Positions 1 to 6,333 of a DNA stretch of 6,885 bases are shown here, piece by piece; position 1 is the first letter of the stretch, and every line of letters begins with the position of its first letter. The position numbers and the translations under genes were made by a program. The stretch is taken from contig JASFMY010000196.1 in NCBI GenBank assembly GCA_050117315.1, positions 1-6,885 of the forward strand, read 5' to 3'. The DNA is from JANQIV01 sp050117315. Its GTDB lineage: Bacteria; Bacteroidota; Ignavibacteria; Ignavibacteriales; Melioribacteraceae. The notes under the pieces are model-generated. The model saw only the letters and a list, made by a program, of their open reading frames with translations, did no database searches and was not told the origin of the DNA.

Positions 1-352
1 GGTTTTTCTTCCGTCCGGTCTCGGCGTTTTTTTTCCCTTTCCAGGAAGTTTCAGCTTTTACCTCATGCCAGGCGCACTTATTGTCCACGACCTGAAAGGT
101 CGTGCCTATGATTATTTATTTTAGTTATGCAACAGACCCTGAATGCCGGAGCTATTAAACATTACATTCACTGTTAAGTTGACGCCTATGCGATTTATCG
201 GGATACGATGGGCAGATTGCGGCGGAACAGGGTCCGGTTCGCTACGACGAATTGCACCGAGGTTCATACCATTGATTTTCAATATTTTTTACTAAAACTT
301 TGATTACAAAACTAAAACAATAGTTTTTTCCGTAATAAATCCGAAATATAAA
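1..352. other. Gene-less leading tract with GC-richer segment
   Basis: I see no supportable gene in this stretch. Bases from about 60 to 270 are visibly richer in G+C than the AT-rich remainder, which suggests a separate origin or a repeated element. On the minus strand an open frame from an ATG at 267 down to a TAA ending at 121 encodes 48 residues (starting MNLGAIRRSEPDPVPPQ). It matches no family I recognise and lacks a convincing ribosome binding site, so I do not call it a gene. A second minus-strand frame is open to the window edge below about base 113 but has no credible start. From about 270 to 352 the sequence is plain AT-rich DNA leading into the parD promoter. The tract may be the remnant of a mobile or repeated element next to the damaged toxin-antitoxin locus; that is inference. 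Confidence 0.4.
86..104. repeat. Perfect 8-bp hairpin
   Basis: The sequence CACGACCTGAAAGGTCGTG is a perfect inverted repeat: an 8-bp GC-rich stem with a GAA loop. No T-run follows it on the plus strand, and no gene ends just before it, so it is not an obvious terminator. Short hairpins of this kind occur in REP-like or IS200-type extragenic elements, but identity as such an element cannot be shown from one copy. Confidence 0.55.
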
Positions 353-381
353 TTGACCATTATACCAATTATTGGTATAGT
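353..381 (+). promoter_or_regulatory. Promoter and autoregulatory operator of parD
   Basis: TTGACC (353-358) and TATAGT (376-381) are separated by exactly 17 bases, a good sigma70-type pair. The 19-base sequence TATACCAATTATTGGTATA (361-379) is a perfect palindrome with 9-bp arms and a single central T. It fills the spacer and covers most of the -10 box. ParD proteins are ribbon-helix-helix repressors of their own operon, so a palindrome overlapping the -10 box is where an autoregulatory operator would lie. The binding role is inference from family knowledge. The boxes and the symmetry are read directly. Confidence 0.72.
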
Positions 382-398
382 TGAGAAAAAATAAAACA

Positions 399-662
399 AT
401 GAATAAAAATACATCAATATCACTCGGAAATTATTTTGATACTTTTGTTCAAGAAAGTATCTCAAAAGGACGATATAAAAATGCCAGCGAAGTAATCCGG
501 GCAGGATTGCGCCTTTTAGAAGAAGAAGAAAATAAAGCGACCGCGTTAAAAAACGCTATTCAAGAAGGAATTGACAGCGGAATTGCATATGAACTTAACC
601 CTTTCTCAATTCAATTACGGTTATCTCCGGCGGCATCCCGACCCTGCCGGGAAAACCAATAA
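399..662 (+). CDS. parD: ParD-family antitoxin with replaced C-terminus, orphan
   Basis: The product is an antitoxin of a type II ParDE system: ParD dimers repress their own promoter and neutralise the gyrase poison ParE. From the ATG at 399 the protein has 87 residues. Residues 3-60 carry the family pattern: NTSISLGNYFDTFV, then SKGRYKNASEVIRAGLRLLEE (a ribbon-helix-helix DNA-binding domain), then KNAIQEGIDSG. An in-frame TTG at 381 would add six residues, but it overlaps the -10 box, so ATG 399 is preferred. After about residue 68 the normal acidic tail, which in ParD wraps around ParE, is missing. The last ~20 residues (IQLRLSPAASRPCRENQ) are simply the antisense of the phosphoesterase gene's 3' end. 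No parE follows. DNA binding may survive while toxin binding is probably lost, so this is either a decaying remnant or an orphan repressor. Confidence 0.82.
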   Translation: MNKNTSISLGNYFDTFVQESISKGRYKNASEVIRAGLRLLEEEENKATALKNAIQEGIDSGIAYELNPFSIQLRLSPAASRPCRENQ

Positions 663-1851
663 ATCCGATACCCGTGTTAACGTATAATTTCTGATTGGTT
701 TCTGTGTATAACCCTCCCCACCTTTTATACCGCAAGCTGACGGGGCTCCACCTAATACCGGGAATTTCAATCCCGAACTGCGCTCCGTGTGTATGCCCCG
801 AAAGAGTTAAATCAATATTTGTTTTTCCGAGCACCTGTTCATCCCAGTGAGTGGGATCGTGACTCATTAATATTTTAAATGAATTTTGATTTGTATTTTC
901 CAACGCTTTGTTCAAATCGCCGTATTGCGGGAAGGGTTTTAATCCCCAGTTCTCAACTCCGAGAAGCTCAATTGCTTCACCGTTAATTTTAATTTTCCTT
1001 GATTCATTTAAGAGCAGGTCAAAACCTATCTCTCGTTGTATTGATTTTAGGTTTTCAAGATTTTTAACCTTTGCTTTATTGGAATCCCATTTTATATAAT
1101 CGCCGTAATCGTGGTTTCCCAAAACGGAATATTTACCGAACGGCGCTTTAAGATTTGAAAGAATATTTATGAATGAATCAACTTCGGGAGCCACGTTGTT
1201 TACAAAATCTCCCGTGAATAAAAGGGCATCGGGCTTCTGATCGTTTACTATTTCTACAGCTTCCCTAATTTTATTTTCATTTCCTTTAAAACTTCCTAGG
1301 TGAAAATCGGAGAGTTGTACAATTTTAAATCCGTTAAATGCAGCAGGTAAATTTTTAAAGGTCAAAGTCCGGTTTCTCACGGTAAAATTAAACCGGCCCC
1401 ATTTAATTCCGTAAGCAATTGATAAAAACGGAATCCCTGCAGCAACAATTCCGGCTTTTGTAAGAAATTGTTTTCTTGTAATCGGTTCACCGTTACTATC
1501 AACGTCGCTCTCTTTCTTTTTAAATATCTTTCTAATGAATATTATCAAATCGTCAATCAAGTTAAAAAATATGAACACCAGTTTAGGTATATAAAAAAGT
1601 ATAAAATAGCCGCTGAAAAAGTGAAAGTACGGCAGATAATTTGAAGGGTTAAATTTGAAACGGTATGCAAGGAAAAGTATTAAACCGGAAATTAAAACAA
1701 CAGGAACAAGCCAGAAAGAATAAAATATTATTTTCTTTACCTTCCTGGTTTTCTTGATATATAATTTTCTCAAACCCCTGTAAGAATAAAGGTCTATAAG
1801 AAATATTATAGTGCTGAATATAATTATAAAAACATAAGGGAAATCACGCAT
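595..1851 (-). CDS. Membrane-anchored metallophosphoesterase (calcineurin-like)
   Basis: A 418-residue metal-dependent phosphoesterase of the YkuE/YaeI-like group, some members of which cleave UDP-2,3-diacylglucosamine or other envelope phosphoesters. The N-terminus holds hydrophobic segments at about 3-22, 41-62 and 75-105. These are followed by TRKQFLTKAGIVAAGIPFL (125-143), which resembles a Tat-type signal anchor with RK in place of RR. The catalytic domain runs from about 173 to the end with every metal-binding motif in order: DFH (D182, H184), GD (214-215), GNHD (245-248), SHDP (330-333) and GHTH (352-355). The family-typical ending GMPPEITVIEL is present, so the C-terminus is native. 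No clear Shine-Dalgarno sequence precedes the ATG. No terminator follows, and its transcript would run antisense into parD, which overlaps its last 68 bases. The fold and chemistry are secure; the substrate is unknown. The layout suggests the catalytic domain lies outside the cytoplasmic membrane, which is inference. Confidence 0.92.
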   Translation of the reverse strand: MRDFPYVFIIIFSTIIFLIDLYSYRGLRKLYIKKTRKVKKIIFYSFWLVPVVLISGLILFLAYRFKFNPSNYLPYFHFFSGYFILFYIPKLVFIFFNLIDDLIIFIRKIFKKKESDVDSNGEPITRKQFLTKAGIVAAGIPFLSIAYGIKWGRFNFTVRNRTLTFKNLPAAFNGFKIVQLSDFHLGSFKGNENKIREAVEIVNDQKPDALLFTGDFVNNVAPEVDSFINILSNLKAPFGKYSVLGNHDYGDYIKWDSNKAKVKNLENLKSIQREIGFDLLLNESRKIKINGEAIELLGVENWGLKPFPQYGDLNKALENTNQNSFKILMSHDPTHWDEQVLGKTNIDLTLSGHTHGAQFGIEIPGIRWSPVSLRYKRWGGLYTETNQKLYVNTGIGFIGFPGRVGMPPEITVIELRKG

Positions 1852-2180
1852 AATAATTTCTTTTTAATTACACGACGGATAAAACCGCTTTGTGTTTCAT
1901 TAATTCTTAATAATTATTTTCCATCATAACATTCTTTACGGAAAATAATTCAAAAAACAGAACAAAAAATTGTTCCCTTTCAGAAAGAAATTGAGAGGTG
2001 AGCATATTGATGAACATTTAACCCGTTTTTGCGTTTCTTATTTTCGGAGGACTTATTTGCCTGGATGGCAGATAGCTTTGGAAAACGTTTCAGGGGTTGG
2101 CAGCATTTATTTTCCTGTTTTAATTCTAAACAAATTTCATTTACTTTGCGATTATATTGACAGACTTTATAGAATTTTTT
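1852..2180. other. Divergent intergenic region
   Basis: This 329-base gap separates the divergently transcribed phosphoesterase and small-protein genes and should contain both promoters. I cannot point to a convincing -35/-10 pair for either. The main structure is the inverted repeat at 1912-1950. A plus-strand frame open from a TTG at 1970 to 2212 (80 codons) crosses the right half. It lacks a ribosome binding site, resembles no family I know and overlaps the next gene's start, so it is not called. It could also be read as the relic of a lost gene. Confidence 0.4.
1912..1950. repeat. 11-bp inverted repeat, possible operator or hairpin
   Basis: AATTATTTTCC (1912-1922) and GGAAAATAATT (1940-1950) are perfect reverse complements separated by 17 bases. 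The element lies about 60 bases upstream of the phosphoesterase start and about 230 bases upstream of the small gene. It could be a two-half-site operator or a weak cruciform. No T-run follows on either strand, so it is not a typical intrinsic terminator. AT-rich symmetry can arise by chance, but 11 perfect pairs are more than usual. Confidence 0.4.
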
Positions 2181-2450
2181 ATGACCACAGAAGAAAAAGC
2201 AAAATGGTTTGATGCCGCATTAAGATTCGCGCTTGAAGGCAAAGTTCAGCTTGTTATGAAATCCAAACAGGGTGACGAAGCTAAATGGGCTATTGTGGAT
2301 ACAAGCAACGGCACAGTGTTGAATTCAAATCTTGAATGGGAGGAAGAGCCGCCTGTAGCCAAAAGAGACGAAAGCTTTTTAATAAGAGCCCGCTTTTCTT
2401 TTGATGATGCAGTTACAATGTGGCAGCAGTATAAAATGTTTGCCGAGTAA
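2181..2450 (+). CDS. Small conserved-looking protein of unknown function
   Basis: An 89-residue protein that I do not assign to a named family. It begins MTTEEKAKWFDAALRFALEG, predicted as a short amphipathic helix. The middle (about residues 23-47) looks beta-rich: VQLVMKSK, then AKWAIVDTSNGTVLNSNLEW. An acidic, proline-containing link EEEPP follows, and then RARFSFDDAVTMWQQYKMF, probably a strand and a final helix. There is no signal peptide, membrane segment or cysteine. Regular codon use, and sequence that looks folded through to the stop, favour a real gene. An in-frame TTG at 2157 would add eight residues (MTDFIEFF), but I prefer the ATG at 2181. Neither start has a visible Shine-Dalgarno sequence. 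The gene converges on the glycosidase gene, with stop codons only about 16 bases apart. Confidence 0.72.
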   Translation: MTTEEKAKWFDAALRFALEGKVQLVMKSKQGDEAKWAIVDTSNGTVLNSNLEWEEEPPVAKRDESFLIRARFSFDDAVTMWQQYKMFAE

Positions 2451-2462
2451 CTCCCGGCAAAC
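2438..2462. terminator. Shared hairpin between convergent genes
   Basis: GTTTGCCG (2438-2445) and CGGCAAAC (2455-2462) form a perfect 8-bp stem with a 9-base loop that contains the TAA stop of the small gene. The glycosidase gene ends five bases beyond. The position suggests a bidirectional terminator, but the tract after the stem is only moderately T-rich on either strand, so termination strength is uncertain. Confidence 0.55.
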
Positions 2463-2466
2463 TTAA

Positions 2467-3399
2467 TTACACATCAAATTCTCCAATTCCCCACGACTTA
2501 ACATTATATTGAGCGCCGTGAACACTTCCTTTACCGTCTGCAATTGTAAGCTTCCTGCTCCTTACATCTTCAACCCAACGCGGATTGCTGTTAACCGCAA
2601 CAACATTTGCAATCACTTCCCTAACATCCTGTTCATCAGCAGGCGGGTTGTCCGTAAGCTCATGATTTATTTCGCCTGTCTCCTGCTTGCTTACACCGCC
2701 GTTCTGCACGGCGATATCAAAACACAATGCGTACCCCATCTCGGATTTTAAGTTGAACTTTTCAAAATCTTTTTGCCCCCTGTCAAAATAATGCTGCACT
2801 TTTTTAAACTGTGCTTCTTGCGCAGCTTTACTATTCCCCAGTTCTTCAAATGCATCTTCCCAATTGTCCATTACCGAATATTTACCGGAACCCATTGAGA
2901 TACTGTCGCCCCATTCAATCTGCTGGGAAACCGGCTTTTCAAGTACGTTTAACAATTCATTCTTTAAATTTCCGAAACAGGTATCCAGTATCCCGGGGTC
3001 ACTTTGATTAACACTTATTATGATATCCTTTATCCCCCCGAATTTAAGTGTGAACCCTATTATTCCCCAAGTAATTCCTGCTCCGTCAAAGTTGCCCACA
3101 ACTTTTGAAAATCCGTGCCCTTCAAAAGCTGCGGTTAGCTGCAATGCCCTTTGCTGAATAGTCGGGATATCTTGCTGCATCAGCTTATCCCAGGTATCTA
3201 AATCGATTGCACCGTTTACATCAAGCCCGTTTTGGGATTGGAATTCCGACACTGCTTTATAAGAGTTGGTCCCGTAAATACCGTCAACCCCTTTTGTGTC
3301 AAATCCTTTGCCGGTAAGTGTTTTTTGAATATCGGATATTATTCCGCCTCTGACGGTTCTAAAACCCCTTGCTGATTTTTGAAATAAAATTCTTGACAT
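2467..3399 (-). CDS. Peptidoglycan-binding GH46-like glycosidase, no signal peptide
   Basis: A 310-residue two-domain protein likely to bind and cut a GlcN/GlcNAc-type polymer, either cell wall or chitosan. Residues about 20-74 form a PG_binding_1 domain (ISDIQKTL, DGIYG at 39-43, SEFQSQNGLDVNG, LDTWDKL). The rest is a lysozyme-fold domain resembling chitosanase family GH46. FEGHG supplies candidate acid E93. GNFDGAGITWGIIGF supplies candidate base D105, followed by D125, close to the GH46 signature but with Ala in place of the usual Arg/Asp after DG and a short E-to-D gap. ALCFDIAVQNGG (224-235) and VHGAQYNVKSWGI (293-305) are further family-like blocks. There is no signal peptide or membrane segment, so export would need a holin, a lysis event or a dedicated secretion system. 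GGAGG lies four bases before the ATG. It is divergent from the phospholipase gene. An endolysin-like protein or antibacterial effector are the alternatives to a plain chitosanase. Confidence 0.82.
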   Translation of the reverse strand: MSRILFQKSARGFRTVRGGIISDIQKTLTGKGFDTKGVDGIYGTNSYKAVSEFQSQNGLDVNGAIDLDTWDKLMQQDIPTIQQRALQLTAAFEGHGFSKVVGNFDGAGITWGIIGFTLKFGGIKDIIISVNQSDPGILDTCFGNLKNELLNVLEKPVSQQIEWGDSISMGSGKYSVMDNWEDAFEELGNSKAAQEAQFKKVQHYFDRGQKDFEKFNLKSEMGYALCFDIAVQNGGVSKQETGEINHELTDNPPADEQDVREVIANVVAVNSNPRWVEDVRSRKLTIADGKGSVHGAQYNVKSWGIGEFDV

Positions 3400-3433
3400 T
3401 CTTCCTCCATTGATGGTTTGAATTGTTTATTTA

Positions 3434-3462
3434 ATTTAAGTAACTTTTTTATCAAATTGCAA
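3434..3462 (-). promoter_or_regulatory. Possible promoter of the glycosidase gene
   Basis: On the minus strand TTGCAA (3457-3462) and TTAAAT (3434-3439) are separated by 17 bases, each matching four of six sigma70 consensus positions. The pair lies about 35-60 bases upstream of the start codon, a suitable distance. The surroundings are AT-rich, so chance matches are likely. Confidence 0.25.
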
Positions 3463-3578
3463 TTATCGTAAATTAATCTTTCATTAAACATTATATTTAC
3501 AGATAACTTTTTTAGATTATTGTATATTCCCTCCGCTCTTAAAAACATTTTTCAAATCAATAATAGGATGTGAATTAA

Positions 3579-5276
3579 ATGACAGCCGAATCAAAAGAAG
3601 AAGGTTTAACATTTCAAATCGGCCTTTCTATGGCAGGGGCAATTTCAGCAGGCGCCTATACTGCAGGGGTAATGGATTATCTGACTGAAACACTCACCAA
3701 ATGGGAAGAGGCTAAACAAAACGGCAAAGAAGATGTTCCGATACATGAGATTAAAATCGGAGTTATGGCCGGAGCTTCGGCAGGAGGAATAACATCCGTT
3801 TTAACTTCCGTGGCAATACAAAATGATATTCCTCATGTTGATATTTCCAAAAGGAAAGATGAAAAATATAAAGAAGAGAATCTTTTTTATAATACCTGGG
3901 TAAACCTGACAAACCGGGATATGATGAAAGATCTGCTCAGCTTAGACGACATTGAAGACGGTGAAGTTATCTCGCTGCTTAACTCATCATTTAAGGACAG
4001 ACTTGCAGATAAGCTTATTAAGCAAATTCCTTCCGTTAAACCGCATAAGTCCTTTGCCGATGATCTTGACGTTATTGTTACGCTGAGCAATTTAACGGGC
4101 ATACCCTACCATATCGGATTTAAATCAAATATCTGGGAGGAATATGAATACCATACAATGCTCCATAAAGATTACGGGCATTTTATAATAGGTCCGTATA
4201 GTTATAACAACGACGGCAAAATTCCCATAGACTTTACAATTAAAGACAACCCGAATTTTGACGTTCTAAAATCATGCACTAAAGCAACAGGCGCGTTCCC
4301 TGTCGGGCTTGCCCCGAGGTTTATTAAAAGAGACAGTAAATACGTAAACGATCATCCCCTTCTAAATTTAGAAATTAAAAGCAAAGGTGTTCCTATTGAA
4401 AAAACTCCTTACAAAACGTTAAATGTAGACGGCGGATTAATGAACAACGAACCGTTCGAAATAACAAAAAAATACATTTTAAACCGTTACCCGGAAACCG
4501 AAAGAGAGAAAGAAGAAAAAAAGATAACTTCCGATACGTTCACACATACAATCATTCTTATTGATCCCTTTCCCGGTGAAAAAATTGTAGACGAAACTGT
4601 AGAGAAAAGGCCCAGGCTTATAAAAAATATTATCGGAAGTATAATTTCAACAATGCAGGAACAACTAAGGTTTAAACCCGCAGATATAAAAGCTGCCTAT
4701 GACGAAGAAGATTATTCGAGATTTTTAATTGCCCCCGCAAGAGATTATGATGAAGAGCTTATTAATGTTCACCCTCCCATACAGGGTTCAAAAGCAATAG
4801 CATGCGGTTCACTGGGCGGGTTCGGCGGTTTTCTTGACGTTAAGTTTAGAGAACATGACTTTTACCTGGGACGAAGAAACTGCCAAAGATTTCTTCAACA
4901 TTACTTTGTTGTACCTGAAGATAACGGTAACCCGATATTTACAAAAGGCTACTCAAGCAAAGCAAAAGATAAATTTAGAATAACAAAAGACGATAAAAAT
5001 TACCTGCCTATTATCCCTGATTTAAATTATAAAAATAAAGCGCAGGAAGAGAAAGCAACATTCTTTCCAAAATATAATAAGTCAACACTTGATAAAATTA
5101 AACCTGGATTAGAAGATAGAATTAAAAAGGTTGTATTAAATATAAGTGATTTCGGATTTCTTATTAAGATCGGGCTCAAAATAGCTTTGGCAGCTTTTAA
5201 ATCAGCTATTGCCGACTCAATATTAAAAACAATAAAAGATAATCTTATTGACCCCGAAAGACCTCTAATTAGGTAA
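3579..5276 (+). CDS. Large patatin-like phospholipase
   Basis: A 565-residue patatin-fold acyl hydrolase, predicted to cleave fatty acyl chains from phospholipids with a Ser-Asp dyad. Residues about 12-300 form the patatin domain. The nucleophile elbow GASAGG (65-70) gives Ser67, and DGG (284-286) gives Asp284. SCTKATGAFPVGLAP (232-246) is the usual block between them. The oxyanion-hole loop reads SMAGAISAGAY (17-27) instead of the common GGGxKG: it keeps glycines but lacks the basic residue. The protein is longer than the ~300-350 residues of a minimal patatin. Its C-terminal half includes GSLGGFGGFLD and REHDFYLGRRNCQRFL (about 410-439), a block I associate with the large bacterial patatins. 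There is no signal peptide, so it is probably cytosolic or peripheral. AGGA lies about ten bases before the ATG. It is divergently paired with the glycosidase and followed by its own terminator. Confidence 0.94.
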   Translation: MTAESKEEGLTFQIGLSMAGAISAGAYTAGVMDYLTETLTKWEEAKQNGKEDVPIHEIKIGVMAGASAGGITSVLTSVAIQNDIPHVDISKRKDEKYKEENLFYNTWVNLTNRDMMKDLLSLDDIEDGEVISLLNSSFKDRLADKLIKQIPSVKPHKSFADDLDVIVTLSNLTGIPYHIGFKSNIWEEYEYHTMLHKDYGHFIIGPYSYNNDGKIPIDFTIKDNPNFDVLKSCTKATGAFPVGLAPRFIKRDSKYVNDHPLLNLEIKSKGVPIEKTPYKTLNVDGGLMNNEPFEITKKYILNRYPETEREKEEKKITSDTFTHTIILIDPFPGEKIVDETVEKRPRLIKNIIGSIISTMQEQLRFKPADIKAAYDEEDYSRFLIAPARDYDEELINVHPPIQGSKAIACGSLGGFGGFLDVKFREHDFYLGRRNCQRFLQHYFVVPEDNGNPIFTKGYSSKAKDKFRITKDDKNYLPIIPDLNYKNKAQEEKATFFPKYNKSTLDKIKPGLEDRIKKVVLNISDFGFLIKIGLKIALAAFKSAIADSILKTIKDNLIDPERPLIR

Positions 5277-5282
5277 TTTTTT

Positions 5283-5316
5283 GCGGAACCCGGAAAACTG
5301 CAGGTTCCGCTTTTTT
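5283..5316 (+). terminator. Intrinsic terminator after the patatin gene
   Basis: GCGGAACC (5283-5290) pairs perfectly with GGTTCCGC (5303-5310) across a 12-base loop, and six T residues follow at once. It starts seven bases after the patatin stop codon. This is a textbook rho-independent terminator and makes the patatin gene a unit separate from the downstream lipoprotein gene. Confidence 0.92.
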
Positions 5317-5381
5317 CATTCCATAATTCAAAGGTAATCTTTAATTTAGTCCTTCACTTACTTTTAACTGGGAGATAAGTT

Positions 5382-6278
5382 ATGCAAAAAAATCTACTGC
5401 TGTTTTTTTCACTTTCAATAATTCTTTTTTTCTCGTGTAAACCTTCATATTCGGAAAAGGGCGATCCTGAATATATTTCGGGGATAAATAAATGGGCAGA
5501 GAAACGTGCTGAAAATCTAAAGAAAGAAAACGGCTGGTTAAATTTAGCCGGGCTGTTCTGGCTAAATGAGGGGGAAAATACTTTCGGCACTGACGAATCT
5601 AACGATATCATATTTCCCCTCGGCGAGAAACACATGGGAAAATTTTTCAGAAACGGAGATAACGTAAATGTTGAAATTGCCAAAGATGTTGAAGTTTTGA
5701 TCGACAGCCAGGTAGTAAAATCTATGACGATTGGTAAAGATGCCGATTCCATAACCAATATTTTTGATTACGGTTCTTTAAGATGGTTCGTAATAAAACG
5801 ATCGGATAAAATCGGGATAAGGTTACGCAACTTAAACTCAGACTTAGTGAAAAATTTTACGGGAATTGACAGATACCCGGTAAACGAAGATTGGAAAATT
5901 AAAGCAGAATATGTGAAATATGACATTCCTAAAAAAATCCTAATCCCGAATATAATCGGGCAAACCGACCAAGATGTTTCACCCGGCGAAATACGATTTA
6001 AAATTGACGGCAAAGAATATACATTAAATCCCCTGGATACAGGTAAACGCTTTTGGCTGATATTTGCAGACATTACAAACGGCGAAGAAACATACGGTGC
6101 AGGTAGATTTTTGTATACAGATAAACCGGATGAGAACGGGATAGTCTACATTGACTTTAATAAAGCATATAACCCGCCTTGTGCATTCACGGCTTATGCT
6201 ACCTGTCCCCTTCCGCCTAAAGAAAACCAATTGACTGTTGCCGTTACCGCAGGTGAAAAGAATTTCGGCCACCATTGA
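5382..6278 (+). CDS. DUF1684 lipoprotein
   Basis: A 298-residue member of the DUF1684 family, whose biochemical role is not established. The N-terminus MQKNLLLFFSLSIILFFSC is a lipoprotein signal peptide with the lipobox FFSC, so Cys19 is the expected lipidated residue after signal peptidase II cleavage. No Asp follows the cysteine, but inner versus outer membrane sorting is not clear in this group. Family blocks appear in order: ENGWLNLAGLFWL (49-61), GSLRWFVIKR (131-140), YPVNEDWKIKAEY (165-177), ADITNGEETYGAGRFLY (229-245), and IDFNKAYNPPCAFTAYATC then PLPPKENQL (257-284). The length is full for a lipoprotein form and nothing is missing. GGGAG (5370-5374) sits seven bases before the ATG and settles the start. 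It is flanked by terminators on both sides, so it appears to be transcribed alone. A role in envelope maintenance is only a guess from location. Confidence 0.94.
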   Translation: MQKNLLLFFSLSIILFFSCKPSYSEKGDPEYISGINKWAEKRAENLKKENGWLNLAGLFWLNEGENTFGTDESNDIIFPLGEKHMGKFFRNGDNVNVEIAKDVEVLIDSQVVKSMTIGKDADSITNIFDYGSLRWFVIKRSDKIGIRLRNLNSDLVKNFTGIDRYPVNEDWKIKAEYVKYDIPKKILIPNIIGQTDQDVSPGEIRFKIDGKEYTLNPLDTGKRFWLIFADITNGEETYGAGRFLYTDKPDENGIVYIDFNKAYNPPCAFTAYATCPLPPKENQLTVAVTAGEKNFGHH

Positions 6279-6290
6279 TAAATTCAAAGT

Positions 6291-6333
6291 ATAAAACGGC
6301 AGGTAGCAAAAACTATCTGCTGTTTTATTTTTT
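6291..6333 (+). terminator. Intrinsic terminator after the DUF1684 gene
   Basis: Bases 6291-6306 pair with 6313-6328 to give a 16-bp stem with two G-U pairs and the loop CAAAAA, and a run of T residues (6328-6333) follows. It starts 12 bases after the stop codon. The A-rich foot of the stem pairs with part of the T-run, so a weaker terminator on the minus strand is also possible. Confidence 0.88.

Noticed and set aside
908..1099. Plus-strand frame inside the phosphoesterase gene
   Set aside because: It is antisense to the conserved catalytic domain of a clear gene and has no family features.
2157..2173. TTGACA followed by TATAGA upstream of the small gene, as a promoter
   Set aside because: Only five bases separate the two boxes, far from the 16-18 needed, and they abut the start codon.
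1970..2212. 80-codon plus-strand frame from a TTG start in the divergent intergenic region
   Set aside because: No ribosome binding site, a rare start codon, no recognisable family, and overlap with the better-supported gene at 2181. At most a relic of a lost gene.
3339..3548. 69-codon minus-strand frame covering the region upstream of the glycosidase
   Set aside because: It runs out of frame over the glycosidase start and its Shine-Dalgarno sequence. The composition is that of AT-rich intergenic DNA and nothing supports translation.
5354..6287. Several minus-strand frames opposite the DUF1684 gene
   Set aside because: All lie antisense to an unambiguous lipoprotein gene with conserved blocks, and none resembles a known protein.
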